Shown here piece by piece: positions 9,760 to 19,109 of a DNA stretch of 55,200 nucleotides (position 1 is the first letter of the stretch; each line of letters opens with the position of its first letter). The notes beneath the pieces were generated by a model that made no database searches, was not told the DNA's origin, and saw only the letters and a program-made list of their open reading frames with translations. The translations under genes and the position numbers were made by a program. This DNA comes from Sulfurovum sp. 16-42-52 (GTDB taxonomy: Bacteria; Campylobacterota; Campylobacteria; Campylobacterales; Sulfurovaceae): contig NCHB01000009.1 of NCBI GenBank assembly GCA_002281755.1, positions 1 through 55,200 of the forward strand, in the 5' to 3' direction.

Positions 9760-10818
9760 ATGAAACAAGCGTTATTACTTTTAAACATGGGTGGTCCTAA
9801 CAGTATAGAGGAGGTCGAACTTTTTTTACACAATATGTTTTCAGATAAAAATATATTGCCGACCAATTCTGCTACACGTGCACTGGTGCGTAAAATCATC
9901 ATCACAAAACGCTTAGATGATGCCAAAGAGAGTTATGCGCATTTGGGGGGCAAATCTCCTTTGTCTGGTTTGACACAGGTGTTGATAGAAAAACTTCAAA
10001 GCAGAGTGGATATGCCCATTTATGCTGCGATGCGTTATGTGCCACCTTTTGCGGATGTTGCACTAAGAGAGTGTCAAGAGAACGGTGTGGAAGAACTGTT
10101 GCTTTTTCCTCTGTATCCACAGTATTCAACCACGACTACACTCTCTTCATATGAAGATATTGTCTCCCGTTGTGAAGCAATGGGGTATTACCCTAAAATC
10201 ACGATGCTCGCCTGTCAATATTATGATGATATGGATTATATTAGAGCCAATGTGGAACAGATAGAAAAAGCGATTCAGAGTAAGGATGTATCAGAATATG
10301 ATTTGCTGTTATCTGCGCACGGTTTACCACTGAGTATCATCAAATCGGGTGATCCTTACCAAAGGCAGGTTGAAGCAAATGTCAGTGCTATTCGAACCTT
10401 GCTTCAAACGAAAGGTATCCATTTTAAAAATGTCAAACTGGTGTATCAGTCTAAAGTGGGAAATGCTACATGGCTTGAGCCCAATCTCGTCGATGTACTG
10501 CGTAATCCACTCAATCGTAAGGTGCTTATCTATCCTTTGGCATTTACGATTGATAACTCTGAGACCCTTTTTGAGCTCGATATAGAACATCGTGAAATCG
10601 CTGAAAAAATTAAATATGAGGATTATATTGTTGCGGAGTGTATGAACAGCAGCGATGCATTTGTTGATTTGATTGTGAAATATGTTAAGATGAACGATGA
10701 ACAGAGTAAGTGTTCGTCTTTTCCTTGTTCTGATTGTCGGGTATGCCTCTGTTGCGGTGCAGCTAGAGAGTATGATGCCTCGTATCAAAAATCAAGTCAA
10801 GACTTAAGCTTGAAATAG
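9760..10818 (+). CDS. hemH: Ferrochelatase with Cys-rich C-terminus
   Basis: Inserts ferrous iron into protoporphyrin IX, the last step of heme synthesis. I chose the ATG at 9760 because it follows GAAGGGA and gives the family N-terminus MKQALLLLNMGGP; a start at 9697 would add 21 unusual residues. The 352-residue protein shows the catalytic SAHGLP motif (about residues 188-193) and VYQSKVGNATWLEP. The C-terminus ends in a dense cysteine cluster, CSSFPCSDCRVCLCC, with seven Cys, reminiscent of the C-terminal [2Fe-2S] ligands of some ferrochelatases, although the spacing is not the classical one. hemE lies about 40 kb further on in the same window. Confidence 0.95.
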   Translation: MKQALLLLNMGGPNSIEEVELFLHNMFSDKNILPTNSATRALVRKIIITKRLDDAKESYAHLGGKSPLSGLTQVLIEKLQSRVDMPIYAAMRYVPPFADVALRECQENGVEELLLFPLYPQYSTTTTLSSYEDIVSRCEAMGYYPKITMLACQYYDDMDYIRANVEQIEKAIQSKDVSEYDLLLSAHGLPLSIIKSGDPYQRQVEANVSAIRTLLQTKGIHFKNVKLVYQSKVGNATWLEPNLVDVLRNPLNRKVLIYPLAFTIDNSETLFELDIEHREIAEKIKYEDYIVAECMNSSDAFVDLIVKYVKMNDEQSKCSSFPCSDCRVCLCCGAAREYDASYQKSSQDLSLK

Positions 10819-10821
10819 TGC

Positions 10822-11190
<369 letters not shown>

Positions 11191-11202
11191 TTATTTTAAT
11201 GA

Positions 11203-12372
11203 CTAGATAGAACGTTTGAATTCAGGGTACGCTTCAAGCCCACATTCATTTACATCAAGACCTTCAAGTTCTACATCATCCTCTGCTCTGAATGGAATCA
11301 TTTTATTAAGTAGATATAATACAACAAAAGAGCTACAAAATGCAAACATACCTACGACAAGGATGCCTTTGACTTGCCCCCAAAAGGATACATCCGCAAA
11401 GAGTGCAACTGCTAAAGTCCCCCAGATACCATTGAGCAAGTGAACTGAAAGTGCACCGACAGGGTCATCCAATCTGAACTTATCAAAGAGTGAAACACCC
11501 AAAACGACGATGATACCACCGATACCTCCGATGAGTATGGGTGAATAGATATCAAAAAGATCAGCACCCGCAGTAATAGAGACCAGTCCTCCCAATGCAC
11601 CGTTGAGGATCATAGTGATATCAAATCGTTTGTATTTGACATAGAGCAAAACTGCTACCATAATCGCTCCAGCTAGACCTGCAGTGTTGGTGTTAAGAAT
11701 GGTAAGTGCAACCAAGTCGGCATTTTCTTTGCTTGAAATAGACCCAATTGAGCCACCGTTAAATCCAAACCATCCAATCCATAACAGAAGTGCACCTAAA
11801 ACAACTAAGGGTATGTTGGATGCAGGTATGACGTGTATCTTTCCCTCTTTAGTGTAGCGACCACGTCTTGGACCGATAATCATAATAGCAGCCAAAAGTG
11901 CCCATCCTCCGGTTGAGTGAATCACTGTGCATCCAGCCAAATCATGCATGGATGCAATGTCAAGAAGAGACCCTTCAAGAAGGTTTGCACCCCATGTGAC
12001 ATTGACAACCAAAGGGTAGATGAGTGTTGCCATGACGACAGTAAAAAAAGTAAGCGGAATGATTCGTGTCCTCTCGCTTACCCCTCCGCTCATGATATTG
12101 ACCGTTTTTCCTACAAATGCCATCTGAAAGAGAAATGCAGCCCATTGGCTCATAGCATCATTTTCCCAACCTCCAAAAGCAAGTTGATAGCCCAGAAGTA
12201 AAAATCCCATAGAGGCAACGGCATAAACCATCATATTGGTGGTAAGAACTGCTGTGACGTTTTTGGTACGTACCAGTCCAGCTTCAAGCATTGCGAATCC
12301 AGGAACCATAAAGATAATCAGGGTCATGGAAAAAAGTGCAAAGAGCGTATCAATGATGTAGTGTATATCCAT
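11203..12372 (-). CDS. amtB: Ammonium transporter, Amt family (second, divergent copy)
   Basis: Membrane channel for ammonium/ammonia, 389 residues with about 11 helices. The two conserved pore histidines are present, in the segments AGCTVIHSTGGW and GALSVHLLNGIWG. Unlike the other Amt in this window, it has no cleavable signal peptide; the N-terminus (MDIHYIIDTLFALFSMTLI) enters the first helix directly. The core FGFNGGS segment is typical of Amt. It is followed at 27 bases by a PII gene, the standard Amt-PII partner arrangement. The upstream 169-base gap carries a long palindrome and a -10-like box (described separately), so the pair is probably its own transcription unit. Confidence 0.93.
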   Translation of the reverse strand: MDIHYIIDTLFALFSMTLIIFMVPGFAMLEAGLVRTKNVTAVLTTNMMVYAVASMGFLLLGYQLAFGGWENDAMSQWAAFLFQMAFVGKTVNIMSGGVSERTRIIPLTFFTVVMATLIYPLVVNVTWGANLLEGSLLDIASMHDLAGCTVIHSTGGWALLAAIMIIGPRRGRYTKEGKIHVIPASNIPLVVLGALLLWIGWFGFNGGSIGSISSKENADLVALTILNTNTAGLAGAIMVAVLLYVKYKRFDITMILNGALGGLVSITAGADLFDIYSPILIGGIGGIIVVLGVSLFDKFRLDDPVGALSVHLLNGIWGTLAVALFADVSFWGQVKGILVVGMFAFCSSFVVLYLLNKMIPFRAEDDVELEGLDVNECGLEAYPEFKRSI

Positions 12373-12483
12373 CTATAAGCCTCTAAAATATTTTAACAGT
12401 AGTCTAGCTGATATCAAAAAAAATGAAAAGGAAGATGTGCTTTAAAAAAAGACAATTTTAGATTTTTTACAAAACATGGGAGT

Positions 12484-12514
12484 GAAGAATTGATTAAATA
12501 TTAATCAATTCTTC
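12484..12514. promoter_or_regulatory. Candidate nitrogen box 1, upstream of amtB(2)-PII
   Basis: Perfect inverted repeat with 14-bp arms (GAAGAATTGATTAA / TTAATCAATTCTTC) around the spacer ATA; core TGATTAA-N3-TTAATCA. Centre 12499. On the minus strand a -10-like TAAAAT begins at 12460, 39 bp from the centre, and amtB starts at 12372. It also lies just after the stop of the upstream PII gene, so a terminator role is an alternative, but no T run follows on the minus strand. Confidence 0.6.
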
Positions 12515-12541
12515 AGCGTGTACGTGGAGGGTTTTACTTAC

Positions 12542-12901
<360 letters not shown>

Positions 12902-12917
12902 TTATGGTAGCAAACGC

Positions 12918-14231
12918 TTAAGCGTTCACTACAACTTCACCATGGATGGATTCATCAAGACCTGCTGATTCCGTCTCTTCATCTACTCTTGCTCCGCCTG
13001 TGATAGCAGAAGCGATAAAGTAAACAATCACTGTACCTATGAGTGTCCATAAAGCGACAACACCTACTGATTGAAGTTGAACCATGAATTGACCCATTCT
13101 GTCACCATCTGCTTTAAGTGGACCATCCCATAACAATGCTTTGTCATCCAGTGCTAGTAAACCTGTAGCCAGTGCACCCCAAAGACCCGCTAGGAAGTGG
13201 ATACCAAAGGCATCAAGAGAGTCATCGTAGCCAAGTTTTTTCTTGAGTGTCACGACACCAAAGAATGCAATGACTGCACCAGCTATACCGATAACAAAAG
13301 CACCACCGACACCTACAAAACCTGCAGCAGGTGTAATCGCAACAAGACCAGCGATAATCCCTGAAGCGATCCCAAGAAGCGTAGGTTTTTTAAACACAAA
13401 CCATTCAATCAGCATCCATGTAATACCAGCAGCAGCGGTTGCAATCGTCGTTGTCAAGACAGCAACTCCTGCGATCTCATTTGCACCAAATGCTGAACCG
13501 CCGTTAAATCCATACCAGCCAAACCAAAGCAAGGCAGCTCCAAGTGCAGTAATGAGGATACTGTACGGTTTCATCGCTATTTTAGGGTATCCGGCTCTTT
13601 TACCAACCAAGAGTGCAAGCACTAGACCAGCCAAGCCACCATTCATGTGAACAACTGTACCACCTGCAAAGTCAAGTGCACCAGCATCAAACAAAAGTGC
13701 ACCAGCACCACCCCAAACCATGTGCGCTATAGGTGCATAAACCAATAGACCCCAAAGTACGACAATCATTAACCATGTGGAGTATTTCATACGGCCGATG
13801 ACTGAACCTGCTGCGATGGCTACAGTGATAGCTGCAAATGTACCTTGAAAGGCAACAAATACAAATTGAGGGTAGCTTCCTACACTGGTAAGATCCGTCC
13901 ATTTGATACCATCAAGCATCACATTGCCAAAACCGCCGAATACATTTTGAAGCATCGCGCTTTCGTTGGCACCAAATGCAATGGAGTATCCCGCGATAAT
14001 CCACACGACAAACGCAACCAAAAATGCACCCATGACCATCGCAAAGGTGTTGAGCGAATTTTTAGATCTTGACATACCGCCGTAAAAAAGTGCCAAACCC
14101 GCAGGTGTCATAAGCAATACCAATGCTGTGGACATCATCATCCACGCTGTGTTTCCTGTGTCCAGTTTACTATCTGCAAAAGCAAAGAGAGGCAAGAACA
14201 ATGCCATTAGAGCTGAAAGTTTTAGTTTCAT
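12918..14231 (-). CDS. amtB: Ammonium transporter, Amt family (first copy)
   Basis: 437-residue ammonium channel with a cleavable signal peptide (MKLKLSALMALFLPLFAFA), as is usual for bacterial AmtB, then about 11 membrane helices. The segment LFYGGMSRSKN and the twin pore-histidine segments (GGTVVHMNGGLAG and DAFGIHFLAGLWG) are typical. It heads an amtB-PII operon. Upstream are a palindrome centred at 14310 and a -10-like TACTAT 41 bp closer to the gene, which suggests activation under nitrogen limitation (inference). It is clearly more diverged from the second Amt than the two PII proteins are from each other. Confidence 0.95.
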   Translation of the reverse strand: MKLKLSALMALFLPLFAFADSKLDTGNTAWMMMSTALVLLMTPAGLALFYGGMSRSKNSLNTFAMVMGAFLVAFVVWIIAGYSIAFGANESAMLQNVFGGFGNVMLDGIKWTDLTSVGSYPQFVFVAFQGTFAAITVAIAAGSVIGRMKYSTWLMIVVLWGLLVYAPIAHMVWGGAGALLFDAGALDFAGGTVVHMNGGLAGLVLALLVGKRAGYPKIAMKPYSILITALGAALLWFGWYGFNGGSAFGANEIAGVAVLTTTIATAAAGITWMLIEWFVFKKPTLLGIASGIIAGLVAITPAAGFVGVGGAFVIGIAGAVIAFFGVVTLKKKLGYDDSLDAFGIHFLAGLWGALATGLLALDDKALLWDGPLKADGDRMGQFMVQLQSVGVVALWTLIGTVIVYFIASAITGGARVDEETESAGLDESIHGEVVVNA

Positions 14232-14298
14232 ACTATTTCCTTTAATTTGATTTTTACATCACCATAGTAACATTGGTAGAAACATTTTTGGTATAAAG

Positions 14299-14321
14299 GA
14301 TTGATTAATTTTTAATCAATC
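14299..14321. promoter_or_regulatory. Candidate nitrogen box 2, upstream of amtB(1)-PII
   Basis: Perfect 10-bp inverted repeat GATTGATTAA / TTAATCAATC with spacer TTT, centre 14310. On the minus strand TACTAT begins at 14269, 41 bp from the centre, with no good -35, and amtB starts at 14231. The box sits just before the stop of the convergently placed upstream gene (same strand, stop at 14330). Confidence 0.7.
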
Positions 14322-14329
14322 TCTGATTA

Positions 14330-15022
14330 CTATTGAATAAGTGGTATTTCAAGTTTGATACTGTGTTCTTTGAGCATGCATTTGATGTGACTGGCACTTG
14401 CTAGAGTTCGTATCTCTTCATCTGCATCGGCGTAGCGACCGTTTGCATGGATGGCAAGTTGTGCTATGGACTCTTTTTTGTTGTCTATGATCACATGTTG
14501 TCCAAAGAGCAGCTTGAGCGAAATATCGATAGAATCTGAAGATCTGAAAGTATCAAATATCTTTCTAAGTAGTTTGGAAAAGGTGTTTTGGTCTATTTTA
14601 AATGCCGGCAGATCCTGATCGGTGAGCAGTTTAAGCGGATTGGTATTTTTGGTTCTAAAGAGTGCAATATTTGCTTCAAGCAAAATGTTGATATCGGTCA
14701 GGATAAGCTTGTCGGTTTCAATTTTACGTGTGGGTTTGATACGTGGTGCATTGTAAAGACGTAGGCTAATCTCTTCTTCATTTTCATACCCCACGGTGAT
14801 AGCATGAAAAAGAAACGAATCATAATTCAGTGTCAAAGAGGTTGTTTTGTAGCCAAAACTTTGCGGTGCATAGGAGAGCGCGATATCATACAGCTCTTTT
14901 TTTGAGACATATCCAAATAATATCTCCGCAGCATTGTTTAAGTAGAGTATTTTGCCCTGATGATTAAACAGTATAAAAGGACTGTTGTCCCATTCGACAA
15001 AGGGTTGAAAGTTAATATCCAT
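14330..15022 (-). CDS. PAS-domain protein, degenerate NtrB-like
   Basis: 230 residues starting at an ATG that follows GGAG at good distance; a TTG four codons upstream is an alternative. The N-terminal part (about residues 5-60, with SPFILFNHQGKILYLNNAAEILFGY) is a PAS domain of the NtrB type. The C-terminal half retains a shape like the N-box region of histidine kinase ATPase domains (FSKLLRKIFDTF...), but I find no H-box histidine and no G1/G2 glycine motifs. It is therefore probably a sensor or partner without kinase activity. It lies 47 bases downstream of the NtrC-like gene and is presumably in the same operon, next to the amtB/PII genes. Ligand unknown. Confidence 0.6.
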   Translation of the reverse strand: MDINFQPFVEWDNSPFILFNHQGKILYLNNAAEILFGYVSKKELYDIALSYAPQSFGYKTTSLTLNYDSFLFHAITVGYENEEEISLRLYNAPRIKPTRKIETDKLILTDINILLEANIALFRTKNTNPLKLLTDQDLPAFKIDQNTFSKLLRKIFDTFRSSDSIDISLKLLFGQHVIIDNKKESIAQLAIHANGRYADADEEIRTLASASHIKCMLKEHSIKLEIPLIQ

Positions 15023-15069
15023 GTTTATCTCCAAGAGCGTTTTTGTAGGACTGTATTGTCAGATAGGTG

Positions 15070-15807
15070 TTAATCCAGATGATGTTCATGCAGTTTTTTT
15101 CTCAGCGTGTTTCTGTTAATGCCCAAGACTTGAGAGAGTTGAAGCTGTGAGCCGAATTTTTGAAGCCCTGCTTTTATCAGCGGCACTTCATAGAGACTCA
15201 AGTACTCTCTGTAGCCGTCATTGCCATCAAGATGTTTGAGCAGATAGTGATAGAGCACAGATTTGATCTCTTTCTCATCCATCGAATGCTGCAACAAGTA
15301 GGTGTAGATTGACTTTTTAAGACTTTTGGTATTGCTAGTCAGATTGAGCGGTATGGCATCGGTTTGTACTGAATTTGGTTCTATCATGAGCGTGGAGAAA
15401 GCTTCTTTTAGGAAAAGTCCTTTGATGTACTCGATATCTTTGGGACGTTCCACAAGCGGCGGCATCGTATAGATAAAGGCAAACAAATCATCTATTACGG
15501 TTTGGTTTCCCATGTAATTTGCCGTTGCAATAATGCGTTTATTGGACAAATCAAGTGAACTTTGGTTGCTCAGTTTTTCAAAATCGGTGATAATCAGTTC
15601 ATCATGATTGGCAAGTGCGCTCATAACTTCATCTTGATTTTCTCCAGATACAAGTTTTGCATTGGGAAAGAGGTAACGCGCCAGTGATTTTTTACCTGTA
15701 TGCGCTTCACCTATGACAATAGATGAGACAAAGAGCGTTTTTGTGAGATTGAAGCTCTTGATGATATGGTGTATTTTATCGGATGTAGTTGAAAAAGTTT
15801 CCATCAT
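15070..15807 (-). CDS. Degenerate NtrC-like regulator with Fis-type DNA-binding domain
   Basis: 245-residue DNA-binding protein related to the AAA-HTH part of NtrC. A modified Walker A (GEAHTGK, about residues 33-39), a sensor-like segment (RIIATANYM) and MPPLVERPKDI match enhancer-binding proteins. The C-terminus is a Fis-type helix-turn-helix (LQLSQVLGINRNTLRKKL). There is no receiver domain, the Walker B acidic pair is degenerate (ITDFEKLS), and the segment that would hold the GAFTGA loop is deleted, so contact with sigma54 is not expected. It is the best candidate for the protein that binds the palindromes in this block (inference). Two adjacent ATGs (15807 and 15804) are possible starts. 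A palindrome lies directly upstream. Confidence 0.75.
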   Translation of the reverse strand: MMETFSTTSDKIHHIIKSFNLTKTLFVSSIVIGEAHTGKKSLARYLFPNAKLVSGENQDEVMSALANHDELIITDFEKLSNQSSLDLSNKRIIATANYMGNQTVIDDLFAFIYTMPPLVERPKDIEYIKGLFLKEAFSTLMIEPNSVQTDAIPLNLTSNTKSLKKSIYTYLLQHSMDEKEIKSVLYHYLLKHLDGNDGYREYLSLYEVPLIKAGLQKFGSQLQLSQVLGINRNTLRKKLHEHHLD

Positions 15808-15812
15808 TTTCT

Positions 15813-15843
15813 TTCTGTATGGTTAATTATTAATCATACAGAA
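15813..15843. promoter_or_regulatory. Candidate nitrogen box 3, at the regulator's own promoter
   Basis: Near-perfect inverted repeat with 14-bp arms (TTCTGTATGGTTAA / TTAATCATACAGAA, one mismatch) and spacer TTA; centre 15828, only about 20 bp before the regulator's start codon. The likely promoter of the regulator gene overlaps the palindrome, so binding here would be expected to repress (autoregulation, inference). Compared with the other boxes the core has one change (TGGTTAA). Confidence 0.6.
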
Positions 15844-15936
15844 ATTCAAATAAAAGTATGATAAAATAATTCAATTCAAGCTAAAAGGTACTTTATCAAA
15901 ACAGCATTTAAACGGTTTTACCGTCATCACTCATAT

Positions 15937-16788
15937 TTGGAACTTGAACAGGCTGTTGAATACTTTTCCATTTTGGGTGGTATGGCAAATGAGGTTGAGT
16001 TAGACTATTTTGACGATGTTTTTTCGATGGTAGAGTCCAATTTTGTACACAATTTTGCAAAGTTCCAACATCTGGTATCTCCTTCGTATCTCTTAGAAAG
16101 TCCTTATAAAGAGATACTCATGGCAGTGGCAAGAGGGGATGGGAAGCTTTACTCCGCACTGCGCAAAGCAAAACTGAGTGAGACGCTGGGAGAGCAGGTA
16201 CTCCAAGAGTTGGTAGCTTTGGGTGTGCTGCAGGTTGAGAGATCAAGAGAAAACCCTTTGCGCAGTCATCCCAAACACAAGCTCAAAAAAGAACAGCGCA
16301 CCTACCGGGTACAGGACAAACTGCGTTTTGTACAGCCTTTTATGCGTTTTTGGTTTGGGTTTGTAATGGTTTATGCAAAAGATTTAGCAATAGGTAAGGG
16401 TGAAGCCTTTTTGCAGAATTTCAGGTTGCATTACGAGCGTTTGCGCTCTTTGGTGTATGAGCAGTTGTGTGATGCTTTGTTGGTAGAGCATTTTGCGCAT
16501 ACAAGCCCCATTTTGTCTAGTGGCAGTTACTGGAATGTGCACAGTGAGTTTGACATCCTTGCTGTCAATACACACAAAAAGATTATTTTGGGAGAGTGTA
16601 AATACAAAGACCGAAAGGTCTGTAAAAATGAACTTTCAAAACTCAAAGCCAAAGCAGAACAATCCGGCATACCTGTTGATGTCTATGCGCTTTTTTCAAA
16701 GTCTGGGTTTTCCAATGAACTTTTGCAGACTCAAACCGATGATCTGTTGTTGTTTGATTTGAATGATCTTAAACTGCTTGCTACTTAG
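15937..16788 (+). CDS. DUF234 / PD-(D/E)XK-like protein, start uncertain
   Basis: At least 283 residues. The C-terminal part (about residues 190-270) contains EFDILAVNTHKKIILGECKYK, the D...E-x-K arrangement of restriction-endonuclease-like folds, and the protein resembles the DUF234 part that usually follows an archaeal-type ATPase; here the ATPase is absent. The middle contains winged-helix-like sequence (about 50-110). The start is a problem: the frame is open from 15865, but the only standard start is TTG at 15937 without a ribosome binding site. A good AAAAGG site (15883-15888) sits six bases before ATC at 15895, in frame, which would give a plausible longer N-terminus. Its stop overlaps the convergent nitrate reductase stop by four bases. 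Confidence 0.65.
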   Translation: MELEQAVEYFSILGGMANEVELDYFDDVFSMVESNFVHNFAKFQHLVSPSYLLESPYKEILMAVARGDGKLYSALRKAKLSETLGEQVLQELVALGVLQVERSRENPLRSHPKHKLKKEQRTYRVQDKLRFVQPFMRFWFGFVMVYAKDLAIGKGEAFLQNFRLHYERLRSLVYEQLCDALLVEHFAHTSPILSSGSYWNVHSEFDILAVNTHKKIILGECKYKDRKVCKNELSKLKAKAEQSGIPVDVYALFSKSGFSNELLQTQTDDLLLFDLNDLKLLAT

Positions 16789-19100
16789 CGCTTTGCCTCT
16801 TGAACTGTTTCTTCTAAAAAAACCTCTTCTTCATAATGCTTGACGCCTTCTAGGAAGCCTGAAATCTTTATCTCCTCATACACGATACCCTCAGGCACAG
16901 CTTTGGAGTGCAGTTGAACCGCGCACTGTTTATAGTTGGGCTCAAACGATTTGGGGTCAAACTCAGCCAAAGTAATGGCGTTGATGAGCTGTTCATTGTA
17001 GTGAAAAGGAACAAAAATATTGCCTTCTCGTACCGTTTGACTCACTTTGACGATGACATCTTCCACGCGACCCCTTGAGCCTGAGAGTGCGATGCGGTCA
17101 CCGCTTCCTACTAAAAGTCTGTGCGCATCATTGGGGTGCAGATCTACCCATGCTTCGGGTGCCAGTGCATCGAGTATGCCGACTGTACCTGTTTTGGTTC
17201 TGGTATGAAACTGCTCTACGGTGCGCCCTGTGTTGAGCATCAGTGGCAGTGTTTTGGAAGTCATCTCAGACAGAGGCAACCAACTCACAGAGAGCAGATT
17301 TGCTTTTCCGTTTTCTGTTCGGCATGGCATCTCTTTCTCATACAGCCGTTTGGTGCCTTGGGGTGTGTCTGCATTGCAGGGCCACTGTATGCCGCCCAGC
17401 GTTTCCATTTTTTCATATGACATTTCAGAGTAATCGCAAAGCTGTCCTTTGCTCACCCTTTTGATCTCTTCAAAGACATCTTTGGCACTCTTCAAGTCTT
17501 TAAAAAGCAGCTCATGTTTTTCTTCAAAATACGCAGAAAATGCCAAGATGATGTCAAGATCTGCTTTACTCTCTCCCAAAGGCTCTACGGCTTTTTGGGC
17601 GTAGTTGCAACGGCGCTCTGAGTTGGTGTAACATCCCTCTTTTTCACTCCATGTTGCTGCGGCAAAGACTACATCGGCTATCTGTGCCGTATCCGACATG
17701 AAGGCATCTTGTACCACCAAAATCTCCAGTTTTTTCAGTGCTTCACGCAGAGCATTTTGGTCGGGGTAACTCACCAGTGGATTAGTGGCTACCACCCAAA
17801 GGGCTTTGATCTCACCACGGTTTATGGCATCGATGATCTGCGGGTACGCATAACCGCGTTTTTGGGGTATGAGATCAACGGGTACATTGATAAGGTCTGC
17901 AAATGTTTGTCTATCCGCAGAAGAGGCATAGTTTCTGTAGCCGGGGATGGATGAGGTAAAGCCAAATTCACGGGTACCCATGGCATTACACTGTCCGGTA
18001 ATAGACATCGGTGATGCACCTTCGCGCCCTACATTTCCGGTGATGAGTGCAAGGTTACAGATGGCAGAGACCGTGTCGGTGCCGATACTGCTTTGATTGA
18101 CACCCATCGTCCATGCAGACATCACAGCATCTGCAGAGGCGTAGATTTTTGCTAAGTTATAAAGTTCTTTGACTTCGATGCCCGTGATTTGAGCTACTTC
18201 TTGGGGCGGATAGTTGGCTAAGATGTGTTTTTTGAAATCCACATACCCGTTGGTACGCTCTTTGATGAAAGTCTCATCTTCCCAGCCTTGCTCAAGGATG
18301 ATGTAACACAGTCCGTTGATAAGTGCCAAGTCTGAACGCGGTTTGAGCGGTACAAAGATGTCTGCCATCTGCGCTGTTTTGGATTTACGCGGGTCGATGA
18401 CGATGATGGTTGGCTTTTTGCCTGTGACGGACTCATTTTTGGCGATGTGCAGTTTTAATATAGGATGATTATCCGCAATGTTCGCACCAATGAGCATGAT
18501 GACATCGGCTTTTTCAAAATCTTCATAACAGCCTGTTGGCCCGTCGCTTCCAAAGGTTTGTTTGTACCCCATCACCGCAGATGCCATACAAAGTGTGGTG
18601 TTGCCGTCATAGTTGCTGGTCTGGAGTCCTAGTTGGACAAACTTGCCTAAAGCATAAAACTCTTCAGTCAGCAGTTGTCCTGTGGAGATGACAGCTACCG
18701 AGCCTTTGCCGTAGGCGGCTTGTATGCGCTTAAATTCATTTGCCGTATGAGTGAAAGTCTCTTCCCAGCTAGAAGGCGTAAGCTGAGCATTTTTTCGTAG
18801 GAGCGGTTTTTCTACACGCGAATTTGCATAGACCATTTGGTGTTCGGAGAGTCCTTTGGGGCAGAGTGTACCTAAGTTTACCGGGTGCAGAGGATCACCT
18901 TTGGAGTACACCGCTTTGCCGTCTTTGACCCCGATATACATCCCGCATCCCACACCGCAGTATCCGCAGGTTGAGCGTACCCATTTGTCCGGTGCTTTGT
19001 CTTTGGCTACTTTTCCAAAGATGGGATCATCCACTAAGGCGTATTTGTCTGCTTTGATGTCAAAACCCAAAAAGGCTTTTGTTTTTTCTATAAAGTGCAT
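16785..19100 (-). CDS. nasA: Assimilatory nitrate reductase, molybdopterin catalytic subunit
   Basis: Cytoplasmic molybdoenzyme of 771 residues that reduces nitrate to nitrite for assimilation. An N-terminal [4Fe-4S] site has Cys45, Cys48, Cys52 and Cys80; Cys171 in TTLCMASAV is the expected molybdenum ligand, as in NarB/NasA/NapA proteins. There is no twin-arginine signal, so the enzyme stays in the cytoplasm and is not a periplasmic NapA. C-terminal MGD-binding segments (LMLNTGRTVEQFHTRTKTG) are present. It is the third gene of the nirA operon, 9 bases after the fused FeS/anchor gene, which probably supplies its electrons. No C-terminal [2Fe-2S] domain is seen. AGGA precedes the start. Confidence 0.93.
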   Translation of the reverse strand: MHFIEKTKAFLGFDIKADKYALVDDPIFGKVAKDKAPDKWVRSTCGYCGVGCGMYIGVKDGKAVYSKGDPLHPVNLGTLCPKGLSEHQMVYANSRVEKPLLRKNAQLTPSSWEETFTHTANEFKRIQAAYGKGSVAVISTGQLLTEEFYALGKFVQLGLQTSNYDGNTTLCMASAVMGYKQTFGSDGPTGCYEDFEKADVIMLIGANIADNHPILKLHIAKNESVTGKKPTIIVIDPRKSKTAQMADIFVPLKPRSDLALINGLCYIILEQGWEDETFIKERTNGYVDFKKHILANYPPQEVAQITGIEVKELYNLAKIYASADAVMSAWTMGVNQSSIGTDTVSAICNLALITGNVGREGASPMSITGQCNAMGTREFGFTSSIPGYRNYASSADRQTFADLINVPVDLIPQKRGYAYPQIIDAINRGEIKALWVVATNPLVSYPDQNALREALKKLEILVVQDAFMSDTAQIADVVFAAATWSEKEGCYTNSERRCNYAQKAVEPLGESKADLDIILAFSAYFEEKHELLFKDLKSAKDVFEEIKRVSKGQLCDYSEMSYEKMETLGGIQWPCNADTPQGTKRLYEKEMPCRTENGKANLLSVSWLPLSEMTSKTLPLMLNTGRTVEQFHTRTKTGTVGILDALAPEAWVDLHPNDAHRLLVGSGDRIALSGSRGRVEDVIVKVSQTVREGNIFVPFHYNEQLINAITLAEFDPKSFEPNYKQCAVQLHSKAVPEGIVYEEIKISGFLEGVKHYEEEVFLEETVQEAKR

Positions 19101-19109
19101 TTGATTGTC

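Noticed and set aside
15937-16788. DUF234 gene as a clear pseudogene
   Set aside because: The frame is intact with sensible sequence to the end; only the start is problematic.
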